Below are positions 1 to 10,600 of a DNA stretch of 64,000 nt, piece after piece; position 1 is the stretch's first letter; each line of letters starts with the position of its first letter. Origin of the DNA: Solen grandis (lineage: Eukaryota > Mollusca > Bivalvia > Adapedonta > Solenidae). A program made the position numbers and the translations under genes. The notes beneath the pieces are model-generated. The model worked only from the letters and a program-made list of their open reading frames with translations, was not told the origin of the DNA and did no database searches. The stretch spans positions 28,953,584 to 29,017,583 of the forward strand of contig CM037777.1 of assembly GCA_021229015.1 (NCBI GenBank), given 5' to 3'.

Positions 1-176
1 TTATTTTTAGTTGTCTATATCTCTGGAAAAACAAATGTGTTTGGAAGATAGAAACGCTATGAAAAGTCTTACAGCTGGATCTTGATTTGAATTCCTTTAA
101 CAGATAACTCATATTTATCATAATGCTAGAGTGACCTGACACAGGTAACAAATGATGCGGTTACCTCAGTACTTAC

Positions 177-3100
177 CTCTCCATGATGTAGTTTGGAACA
201 CTCTTCCCGTGGGATGAATAATGCTTCACGGCTGCCAGGTAGGCCGTTAGGTACCAACTTTGAGCAAAGTAATACTTGATACACGGGAACTCACACCCTA
301 GCTTTAACTGAAAGATAAAAACGTCCACCTCTTTGGCAGCCAAAGTCAAGGCTCTAGAATGTCTGTATGTTGATATGAACACATCCAAACCTTTCACTGC
401 TTTAAGGACAAGGATAAAGCTGTCCAGGGATATGTCCAGTATGAAGAGATTGAAGGGGAACTTGTCCCTGTATCTGAAGAAGCCGTATCGTATGAGAAGC
501 TTGAGGTGTGGACAAAGGTCACTGTTGAGTGCCTGGACTATGGGGTGGTAGACCTCTGTCTGCAGGAGTCGCTCTTCGCTGATTGTATCAAGGTACTTGT
601 ACTGGGTGGGATCTGTCACAGGGGCCAACAGACTCACACACCTGTAGGTATGTTAAGTGATCATTGAGATAGGTACATATGTCGAGATCAATGACAGGAA
701 AACATGTCATGAGATCAATGACTCGTACACATGTCACATAATCTTGGATAAGTACATGTCATGTACATGGACAGGTATACCTCTCACGAGATTATTATAG
801 GCATTCTTGTTGACAGGTATGCAAATCCTGCTATCAATTAAGGGCCACAAATACAATAGAACAAGTATAATAGATCTGCACTGTTCTGATATCCACTTGA
901 TGTGCTCATATTTAGAAAATAAGTCTTATTTGGTATTTCTTTCATATAACGACCATTTGTTTGAAAAATGGATTTAATACATTTTAACAAACTTGAATAT
1001 TGCTATACAATTTTTTTTGTATATTTTCATGGTTGAACTCTTGGTAATGTTAGGTCCTAAAAAAAAATATCTGTGTTTCGGGCAACTCGACTCTTCCTAC
1101 CGTAAACCTGCTGACACTAAAGTTTTTAGCGGTAGTTCTTAACTGACATTTTGGGACCGCTGTTTTCCATGATTCATTCACTGTTATGACTGGACTTAAA
1201 TTTTTTTTTTTAAAAAATCAATCCCTACCCTACCTAACTTTTTTAGACCTTTGCACTAAAGACATAATTATTTTTTTCTGGCCAAGTGACTAAATTATTA
1301 TGAAAATATGTAACATCAAAATTTGTTACGGTGTAAATCAATGTGCCTATTAAAACACTGGCTGAATCTACTCTCGAGACTGGTTACCTGTAGTCCTTCT
1401 TATGTAGAGCTACATTGAGTGGGTAGAGTCGGGTACCAAACTCGACAGTCAGGGATCTATTTGGGTCAGCTCCTGCCTCAAGTAGCAGCTCCACACAGTC
1501 AACGTGACATTCCTGGGCGGCAATATACAGCGGGGTTGCCCCGTCATTGGCCGGCTTGTTCACATAGTGGTGTAGGAACCATCGTCCTGCCAGACATACA
1601 ATTCTATTACAAGTCAAGTAAAGTGAGTAATTACTAGGGTAATTTATTTTTACCACTCTCACTCATGTATTTATACATGTATTGCAAGTATTGCACTGTA
1701 GAATGGGTTACTTTTGCAGGTTATTTATTTCTGTCAGTCGCCCGTAGAAGATATTATATTGTATTTATTAATTCTATAGTAATCTTATATTTCTTTCACA
1801 AGCAGTCATTGGTGTCCTTTTTAAAAGTGGAAAAGCAAAAATATTATTCATGGACTTGATTGAAATAAAATACAAAATTGTGATAAAATGACCAATTCTT
1901 CTTATAGTCAAGCTAAAAATGACCTTAAACTTATCCATCAGGTCAGTTAGACAACCACCTTAACAGATAACTTAAAAAATTACCTTTTTTCTTTGCCTCC
2001 TCAACAAGAACTTTCAGGCATTCAAATCGGCCCAAATGTGCTGCCAGAAACAGAGGGGTGAGTCCATTCTCTGTTCTAATGCGAAGGTCTGCCCCTGACT
2101 GCAGCAGTAGCTTCAGCATCTCTATGTTTCCATGTTTCAAGATGACCCCATGTAGAGGTGTGTCCAGGGTGAAGGTCCTGTTATTTACATGGGCACCAGC
2201 TCTCAGCAGTATCTTTGCACAACTCAGGCTGTCACATAGGCATGCTGGGAACCAGACAGATTTAAATCATTTATCTTCAGAACTTTGGATACAGGTTTTA
2301 GTAGCAAAGATCAGAAAAAACAACAACATGATTTTGAACATAAATTTACAGAAAGAAATAGATCTATGACAAGATTAAATGAACTAGAAATATCACTGAT
2401 GGTGATTAATACCAACACAAAGCACTTTGACACAGAATATGAAGCTATATTGATCTGAAAAGGTATTTCTAGCAAATTCCTAGTCAAAAAGGGACCATAA
2501 ATGTGTCAAACATAACCTTCATTTTATTTTAAATCTGTCAATGAGTTCATGAGTTATAGATCGGAAAAACAAACTGGCGACCAACCAACAAGCTCACTAT
2601 TGTATACCAAAGGGGTCTAGCACAAAAGATGGGTCATATTTCTCTATATATAATACAAGGGATACTACTCCCGATTGACCAAGATTCATACCTTCGTTGA
2701 AAAAATGCCAACATCTCAGTCATTCATGATGGTATATTTACATTCTTTGCACCTATCGCAAGCATATACATTTATGTAACAGAAAATCACAACTGTTTCA
2801 CCCATGCAAACGCAGTTATCAAGCAAAGAAACCCGAAACTAACCTCAATTTTTATAATCTCGACATGTGTTGGTACAACCAGTCTCCCAGTGTAAACTGT
2901 TGTTTATGCGAGAGGGCGAGGTAAACCGACACAATAATCACGTTAAAATGTTTAAACAAATGAATTGCTAACATCGGCATGCATAATATTTTCTCGGGCG
3001 CAAGAAATAAGTAGATATCGCCATGACAACCGATTGTCTACTTTCACTTTGCATTGAGTAATTCTATGAATCAAGTGACATTCAGAAGAAAGAGATGCTT

Positions 3101-6100
3101 TGATTAGCTATTTCTAGTCTCTACAACCAATCGAATTCATAGTTACGTGATTCACATAATGACTCATGACAGAGTGAAAGATCGCTGATGGACGAAATTG
3201 GCGATATCTACAGAATTCCTTGTGGCTGAAGAGACATTATGCATTCCAATATGAGTAATTAATTTGTTCATTGGTATTATTGCATCGATTAACCTCGTCC
3301 TCTGGCAGAAATGACTATTTACACTGGGAGACCGGCTGTACAAACGCATGTCGAGATTTTAAAAATTGTGGTTAAATTCTCAGAGCGGGTTTCGTTACTT
3401 GATAACTGCATTTGCATGGGTGAAACAGTTGTGATTTTCTGTTACATAAATGTATATGCTTGCGATAGGTGCAAAGAATTTGAATATACCATCATAAATG
3501 ACTGAGATGTTGGCATTTTTTCAAGGACGGTATGAATCTTGGTCAATCAGGAGTAGTGTCCCTTGTATTATATATAGTGATATATGACTCACTTTTCATG
3601 CCAGACCCCTTTGTTGTATACACCTTCCAAAATATTTTGTGCCAGTATAAATAATATATACAACAGAAACAGAAACAGCTTACATGAACAAACAATACCT
3701 ACATTTTTGTGAATATCAAGGGATAATTCATTTACCTAATTCAGATCAAATAAAATTAACAATATATATTACAAGACTTTCGTATTATGGCGGCCAGGTA
3801 TATAATATCAAATAAGATTTTTGCCATTCATAAGGTTGAGACTTAATGGTCCCTGAGACTCAATTTTGCTGTCTTTGAGCTTAGTTTTGTGACATCACTG
3901 GTGTTTTGTTTGTTAAGTTTAATGTCCAACCAGTATCATTTAGAATTGATGTCTACTTGAGTCAGATATAGTGAAGCCACACTGCAGTATCACACCGTAG
4001 ACATGTGGCATGAAACCATACCCAGTCACATTATCCAGACACCAGGTCAACCAGTCCTGGAACTACCCTTATATGTTGAGCGCCAAGCAAGGGAGCTATA
4101 CCAGTACCATTTTTTAAAACTTTGTCACGGCCGGGGATCGAACCAACAACCTCCTGGTCCTATGGTTGACACTCTAACCACTCAGCCACCGGGGACCGCT
4201 GGTATTTTGTACAGTCAATAAACCATGATAAATGACTTGCCTTCCCATAATGGTGAATATTTTTCTGGAGTTGTTGTATTGGGATCAGAACCTGACTCCA
4301 GCAGCAGACGGACACACTCAGAGTGACCTCCCCTGGCAGACAGTAGTAACGGCTGCTCCCTCTCAAACGTAGTATCGTCCACACTGACTTCCTCTGTAAC
4401 AATAGTAACCAGACAATGACAGGGGTCTGCTTCACAGAACTTTGTGGGAATTTTATCTCCACAGTTGTAAAAACGTCATCCTACAAAGTGTATATTTATT
4501 TCTTATTTACACAATACAACATGAAACAATTTGTCCTTTTTAACTTGCCCCTCACCGCGTGGGTTCGAATCCCTGCAGGGTCATTCGGATTTTCATGTGA
4601 GGAAGCCTTCCAGCTGGCTTGCGGTAGGTCGGTGTTTCTACCCGGATGCCTCCGTGAATTCGGGGTCTTCCTCCACCTGTAATTAGCTGGACGTTGCAAT
4701 ATGACTGAAATACTGTCGAAGCGACGGTAAACCCAAATAGTCAAGTCCTTTTTAACTTGCAGTCAGTTATTGAACAGGTTCCCTCATTCTACTGTTCACC
4801 AGAATCTTGAAGATGAGGCCAGGGCCTGTATTCTTGAAAATACTTAAGTATGATCTCAGGATTTAACTTAAATATCTGCTCATATTTGTGTATATTTGAG
4901 TGTTAAGTTTAACTTTGAGTGAGAGAGTGTTCTCAAACATTGTCTCAAACATTATTTAGTATGAAATTTGACTTAGCTGAAAAGAATTTTGAACACCCCT
5001 CATTGATCAAACTTACTTGAGTTTGAGAACAAGTATAATTTTCAATATCTTTGAGAACTTGGGGCCTGAACACTGTAATACCTGTTAAGAATGAGAGATT
5101 TTTTCACTTTGATCTGCTTTTTCTATGGTATACCAGGGTCTCTTAATACTCTGTATATTTATATGGTATACCATAGTGTATGTAGCTTAGTTTACCCTTT
5201 ACCTGATGAATTTTCATGTTTAAATTTGTGACTTGATGTATATTAATTTAAAGACCTGTAATATAAAACAAAGGATTTTTCTTTGCCATCCAGACTGCGT
5301 AGAATCAATCTGATGAAAATCAGCTCCTAACGTCACTTCACTATGCTACGCTGCAGCGTAGTTTACGTAGCGTCATTAAGGAGCTGATTTTAATCAGATT
5401 GGCGAAAATCTGAGTTGAAATATTGTATGAGGAGGAGAGAGGCCCTGATCAGACAGCTTCAGGAAGGAGCTGTGTGATCTGGGTCTGCTCTGTAACTCAG
5501 TCTATATGAGAGAAGACCACCACATACAACTCACCTTGGTCAAGGAGTGCCTTGAGACAGTCCACATGTCCGTGCCAGGCTGCCACATGGACTGGTCCCC
5601 AGCCTCTGTTGTCCATAACATTCACTGGGTAACCTAGCAACACAATACAACAACCCTTATAGTGTGAAACAAGATTATTTTGACTAATATTCATGATTCA
5701 TTTTCATGCAATCTCCTGGTTGTAGAAGGATGTTGTTACCACAAGACAACCTAGATCAGCAGAGCTCCAAAATTCTCCAATATTGGGATATTTTATGCCA
5801 AAACTGGTCTTCAGTACCCCCATTTTAAGAATTTTATAGCAAACCTCCTACTAAGAATGTACAGTGACATGCAAATTTGAAATCATACTATTTTACCTCT
5901 TCTTACAAATCTGATTGGAAACACTGATCAACCCAATTAGCAAGATTAGCACATTTTAACAAGTGTTCATACCTTGAATTTTGAAATCCCAGATGTTTCA
6001 ATTTTTACTCCCATACAACTATATAACAAGGACCATATCTCATCCTATCCAGGATGTTGAGGTGGGCAGTTACCAAATACATGATGTACAAACATAATTA

Positions 6101-6306
6101 ATTTCATTGTCATTTATGGAAACATTTACAAGATGTTAGTCATTCCATGATCATTTTCCCTGACATAAGCAAGACTGTAAGAGGACAGCCAAGGTCTTGT
6201 GTCACTAACCTTCTTGTATGAGTCTCTTCAATGAAGTCACATCTCCAACGAAAGCCGACTTGCTGATGCTAGAACACGTATCTGGATAGGTCTCTGTAAA
6301 GTCCAT
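177..6306 (-). CDS. ASB3: Ankyrin repeat and SOCS box protein 3-like (ASB3), 3' end outside window
   Basis: ASB3 is a substrate adaptor: ankyrin repeats bind a target and a C-terminal SOCS box recruits Elongin B/C-Cullin5 ubiquitin ligase. Six coding exons can be read, all with consistent phases: 6210-6306, 5535-5633, 4241-4393, 1984-2244, 1388-1586 and 177-641. The start is the ATG at 6306-6304. Its N-terminus [13 protein letters not shown] and the following [19 protein letters not shown] closely match the family's N-terminal helix and first ankyrin repeat. Later repeats include [20 protein letters not shown]. About 425 residues are present; vertebrate ASB3 has about 518, so the missing part should be the SOCS box, beyond the left edge. 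Exon 6 ends with donor GTAAGT at 176-171. Exon 3 uses an AG|GCAAGT donor. The intron between exons 3 and 4 holds a foldback element and a SINE. Eighteen bases of 5'UTR share the start exon, so an upstream non-coding exon is expected. Orthology rests on recognition of the N-terminus and repeats, not on an alignment. Confidence 0.88.
642..1387. other. Intron 5 of the ASB3-like gene
   Basis: This is AT-rich intronic sequence between the exons at 177-641 and 1388-1586. It contains short direct repeats of a motif like acatgtcatgagatcaatga near 690-760. I see no gene, RNA or recognisable transposon in it. Confidence 0.6.
2601..3622. mobile_element. Foldback element with roughly 300-bp inverted arms
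   Basis: Sequence from 2601 to about 2899 reappears in reverse complement at about 3321-3622. The outermost match is TGTATAC followed by CAAAGGGGTCT; the innermost is CTCCCAGTGTAAA. The arms are imperfect but clearly alignable, including shared blocks around TACAAGGGATACTACTCC. The 420-bp centre has no ORF of note. A non-autonomous DNA transposon with long terminal inverted repeats is the simplest reading. It sits in intron 3 of the ASB3-like gene. No clear TSD was found, and the superfamily is not determined. Confidence 0.75.
3968..4203 (-). mobile_element. tRNA-headed SINE, family B
   Basis: On the minus strand the element begins with a tRNA-like head containing an A-box-like GTGGCTGAGTGGTTAGAGTG and a B box GGTTCGATCC. 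A body containing AAGGGTAGTTCCAGGACTGG and a tail with CATGCCACATGTCTACGG follow. The same body recurs at 11143-11318 and 24262-24380. These are Pol III-type SINE features. It lies in an ASB3 intron close to exon 3 (4241-4393). Confidence 0.75.
4549..4744 (+). mobile_element. tRNA-headed SINE, family A, with 16-bp TSD
   Basis: This is a 5'-truncated copy that begins inside the tRNA head at CCCCTCACCGCGTGGGTTCG. It continues through the family body (TCGGATTTTCATGTGAGGAA, then CTGTAATTAGCTGGACG) to a CAAATAGTCAA tail. It is flanked by a perfect 16-bp direct repeat, GTCCTTTTTAACTTGC, at 4533-4548 and 4745-4760. That proves retrotransposition into the ASB3 intron. Related copies lie at 11583, 31137, 31706, 35968 and 36358. 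Confidence 0.9.
5306..5401. mobile_element. Short hairpin MITE (AATCTCATT family member)
   Basis: The 96-bp unit is nearly self-complementary: CAATCTGAT at one end pairs with ATCAGATTG at the other, and CAGCTCCTAA pairs with the reverse complement near 5380. The same terminal motif in the form CAATCTCATTAAAATCA occurs at 8759-8854, 25868-25949 and as half an element at 32711-32755. It is too short to encode anything. Confidence 0.65.
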
Positions 6307-6327
6307 GGCAATTCTTTCCACAATCTG

Positions 6328-6328
<1 letters not shown>

Positions 6329-6358
<30 letters not shown>
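6329..6358. repeat. (TA)n microsatellite abutting a splice acceptor
   Basis: An uninterrupted run of about 14 TA units lies directly upstream, in the minus-strand reading, of the TTTCAG acceptor of the ASB3 start-codon exon (exon begins at 6324). It takes the place where a polypyrimidine tract would normally be. Confidence 0.85.
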
Positions 6359-6361
<3 letters not shown>

Positions 6362-6665
6362 GAATAAGTACAACATAGGTCCCAAATTCAATTCCAGCTA
6401 GAGGCATTGAGTATACTTCTGATCTTCTGATTTTACCCAATTACATTTAAACTTATTTTTTTATATATGTCAATTGTCAAATAATTTCTAACAAGTTATC
6501 CCTCTTGAAGGTTACTGGATTGGACCTACTCTTTGCATCTTGGAAGGCCATAAAGTTTTCCTTGCGCCCAACAGAGTATGAACCAACAACCTTTACATCG
6601 TCAGATGAGTACTATGTAGCCGGGTACAGGTATTTGGTGATAAATCAATAGGCAAGAAGAAATAT

Positions 6666-6738
6666 GGCTTGGTAGCTCAGTTGGTAGAGTGCAGGAATGG
6701 TACTACTGAGGCCCTGGGTTCAAGTCCCAGTCGAGCCA
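6666..6738 (+). tRNA. tRNA-like cloverleaf, anticodon position GGT; probable pseudogene or SINE head
   Basis: A complete cloverleaf can be drawn. The 7-bp acceptor is GGCTTGG with TCGAGCC (two G-T pairs), the D arm is GCTC/GAGT, the T arm is CTGGG/CCCAG with loop TTCAAGT, and the discriminator is A. The anticodon stem CAGGA/TACTG has one G-A mismatch, and the loop ATGGTAC puts GGT at positions 34-36 (Thr). Eukaryotes normally read ACC with an AGT anticodon. So this is probably a pseudogene or SINE-derived, although acceptor and T arms are intact. It lies upstream of the ASB3 start exon, on the opposite strand. Confidence 0.5.
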
Positions 6739-7431
6739 TTGATTGTTTTTTCACCATCTGTTACACTAATATGTTACCACTGCAACACATAGCTCTTAAG
6801 GGTTTGGTGTCAAATGTAAATAACTAACCATTGTTATTATTAATATTATATGAAACAATTTATTTTATAATGAAATGAAAAAAAAAAAAAATTATGTCAA
6901 TTAAAACATTGACGAACATAGGGTGGGGTCGTGTTTGCCAGGCACCTTTGGAGATGATGACACCATTAGACAGTTATACTCCAGATATCTTAAGACAACT
7001 TCTAGAAACTTGAGGTGTAAATAGAATCAAATTCATTATTTATAGGGTGGCACATACCATATGTCACATTATGTGCAGTATTTTTTTTAATGTAGTGTGG
7101 TGGAGTCTTACTTATGTACACAAGTCTTATTAATTGTGAATCTATTTCAGCTTGGTTCTACTTAATTACACAAGTTGACATTTGTTTTGATAAAAATAGA
7201 ATGCAAACAGGTAGTCATTAGTTGCAGTTAGACATTCATAGATACTGTAAAATAAATTTGTATGAAAAATGTAAAAAATAAAACAAAAAAAAACATCAGC
7301 CACTGAAAACACTTGTAAACAATGAAAAAAAAATGAAGATTCTTGCACGTTAAATGGGGTAGAATTTGAAAGGAATATCCCACAAGATAATTGATTAGAA
7401 TTTAAATCCTAGGAACAAGTGAACCTACCCG

Positions 7432-7679
7432 GGGACGATTAACCATTTTATTCTTATCCATAATAAATGTCATGCTCGAGTTATTAAGGCAATCACCATA
7501 CTACATTCGGAACATACGAAAGAAATATACTAATGTATTAATTTTATCATGTTGCAGACTAGTAGAGATTACAGGCTACTTTCGTAGCTTTCATAATACA
7601 GTAGACATCCTTTATACAAGAAGCTGTCTGGATCTTAGACTTCTTATCAATTTCAAACTGACAAACTACAACGGAGCTG
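7432..7679. promoter_or_regulatory. Candidate divergent promoter between ASB3-like and GGACT-like genes
   Basis: The minus-strand ASB3-like gene needs a 5'UTR exon upstream of 6324. A minus-strand donor CCCGG|GTAGGT occurs near 7431, which would place that exon just above it. The plus-strand GGACT start is inferred at 7680. The interval would then be a short head-to-head promoter. No TATA or CpG feature was identified. This is inference from splice signals only. Confidence 0.25.
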
Positions 7680-10600
7680 ATGAATAAAGGTATGACCTCG
7701 TTCTTTTTTCTGTGTTTGCAGAAATGTTAAGTTTTATTATGATGAATTGTTGCTAAATATATAACAAAACATCATTGGAAGGGAAAGTTTTTGATTCAAA
7801 CCTTCGAATCCGACGAAAGCCGAAATCTTGGCACAGAAAACAATTATTCGTCCTAAGAATTTGTCGACCTATAAATCAATTCGTCCTATTTTGTTTCGAC
7901 CCAAGTTATTTTCCGGCACTGAAGATTATATTGTTTATCGTTACTAGGACAGTATTTCAATCATAACAGCGACGTCCAGCTAATTACAGGTGAAGAAAGA
8001 TACATTGTAATCAGAGACACCAACCTATCACAGGCCAACAGACAGGCTTCCTCATATGAACGTGCGGGGACTCGAACCTACAAAAGTAAGGTACCAAGTG
8101 ATATATTAAGTCAGCGACTATATCCACTTGGCATCGGAGCCTCTTCCCATCATGTTTGTGGTGGGTAGTGTTGTTAAAGAGTTTGCAGTTGCATGGTTTT
8201 TCGAATTTCAGGATACAATTATCTCAAAATCTTATCTATAAACTAGATCTATACATAGTTTCCTCATCAGTGAATATACCTCCCCCTGGTGACCACTTTG
8301 TTTGGTAAATTCAAGTAATTTTTTGTATGAATTATTTTGGAGCAGAAAATCCTTCTTTTTATATTTTTTTTTATCATTTCTGCATGTAAGCACCATCAAA
8401 AAGCTTTTGAAGTTCATATTTTAGGATAAAATAGTTCTAATATTTCTCCTTGCGGAGTGATGCAATCACTGATGATGATGATGATGATGCAAAAAAAAAA
8501 ATGCACACAGAAAAAGGGTATGGATTCATATCATAATAAACAGTGCAACTTTTTTGGTTGTTAAGTTTTATCTTTAAATATATTAACATATTATTTTCAT
8601 GTTTAAAATTATTGATTAAAGCATAAACTTAAAGCACAGCGTTGATTTTAAAACAGAAAGTTTTTTTCTTCTTCAGATTTAACTTTCATTCCCCTGGAAC
8701 TTATAAACGTATCCAAATGACCACCTCCCTTTAAGATGTTTTTATTTAATTTTCAGTCCAATCTCATTAAAATCATATCCTAATTTGCGCTCCTCTACTA
8801 TCCGCGAATAGCGAAATATGAGCAAATATACTGAATCTGATTTTAATGAGATTGTTAATTTTCCTAAATTATATTTATATGATGTTAGGACTAGGACATT
8901 TGAAAATAGAGGGGTGCGGGGGCGTCTCAAAACTTTTTAATATGCCCTTCCCGGAAATATGAAATGAAACGTTCCAAATTTCCAGAGGGTGGGTGTTGGG
9001 AGGAGGGGGATCGTTACACCAGCGTGAAGCAGCAGTATATATCACAGGAGCTTGAGTTTTTTTTTTTTTTTTTTTTTTTATCAATAATATTTTTCATTTG
9101 TCTAATATATTTTTAATTCATTTCTTTCTATTTTTTTTTCAATAAATAAGTAGAATGACTATAAAATTACAAAATGAAATAAAATATAAATATCAGTAGA
9201 ACAATAAAACAAAAACAACAACAACATCAACAAAACAACAACAATAGCAGTTTCTAGTCATCAAGTTTCTATCTATGGTTTATATCTGTCTCATATTGAC
9301 ACATCCTCCAAATGACTGTAATTATGCCAATGGAATGTAGCAAGCAAGATTATAAATTAAATCCTGATACTTGTCTATGTAAAGTGTTTATACCACATTT
9401 CTGAAAATTTAATACTATCATTTTGTTTATTTTTATATATATACCTGTATCTATTTCCAGAGCAAGCATTGGGGCAACAGAATGTACACAGGGTGTGTGT
9501 ATACGGAACACTGAAGAAGGGCCAGCCTAATGAATACAAGATGAACTCTTGCACCGGGACCGTTTTCTTAGGCGAGGTTCGAACAGTGGAGAAGTATCCC
9601 TTAGTTGTTGGCACCCAGTGGAACCTCCCCTTGTTGTTACCACTGAAGTCACAAGGCCATGTATGTCTATACAATTTGTCTGTCCGCGCTGGGGGTCTTG
9701 TGCTAGAATGCGAAACTGAAGATTCTGAATTATTTCCAGACATTCTCATGCGCAATTTACTGGTACAATCCAGGGACTGTCGATTAGAATTAGTTCGAGT
9801 TTTAAAAACTTGTTTAACAATCGACTCAAAAGAAATAAAAATAACATTCGGAGTTAACTGTTTAATTTGGCAAGGCAACAAGACAACCGCTACACTAAAC
9901 ATTGTGTGAAATAATTCTCAATATTTTTTAAATTTCACATTTAAAATAAAGCCAATTTCCTAATTGATTTCTTCACAAAAATAGTCAATTAGTGGAATAC
10001 AAGTAAATCACATAGGGGTATAATTCCTGGTAATGCAACTTAATAGGTACAGAATCAGGGTCTGAAGGTGGTACAGGCTTCTCCGAGGGACCAACGATTC
10101 CTGCCTCTGGGGGGAAGTAGGACACGTTTTCAGCTCGTCTGTTTTTCAAAAAAAAAAAGAATGTCGAGATATTATCCTCACTCTGGTGTCGTCGGTGCGT
10201 CGTCGTGGTGAAAAAACGTTAACCTTAGCCATAACTTCTAACGTTTAAACTATTAAACAGTCTTTCATCAAACTTAACGTACTTGTTCATCATCACAAGG
10301 GCTACATTCTAATCAAGGGCCATAACTCCAAAGTCCATTTTGACCTGATTTATATCCCCCTTTAAAACAAACAACAGCAACAACAACAAAAAACTAACAG
10401 ATGAGTGTTGGCATCCGCATGCGGTTCAACTTCTCTTGTTTATGTTTAAATAAGTAGAAACATTCTTATGCATATCTATTAACTTGGTTCATACGAAGTC
10501 GTGTAGTTTGTAGGCCCAGCAATCATGTACGCATGTGCGTAAAAATAGATAATGTACAGGACCCCCCCCCCCCCCACACACACACACACACAGAGTAAAA

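Noticed and set aside
173..551. Plus-strand short frame and continuation of the minus frame beyond 177
   Set aside because: The plus frame is antisense to ASB3 exon 6. The minus frame below 177 continues past a strong GTAAGT donor.
4160..4462. 100-codon minus frame over ASB3 exon 3
   Set aside because: It is in a different frame from the ankyrin reading and runs into a SINE; the ankyrin frame with splice sites is clearly the right one.
9375..9902. 175-codon minus-strand frame
   Set aside because: It is the antisense shadow of the GGACT exon at 9461-9660 and its flanking intron; it carries no motif and the sense strand explains the region.
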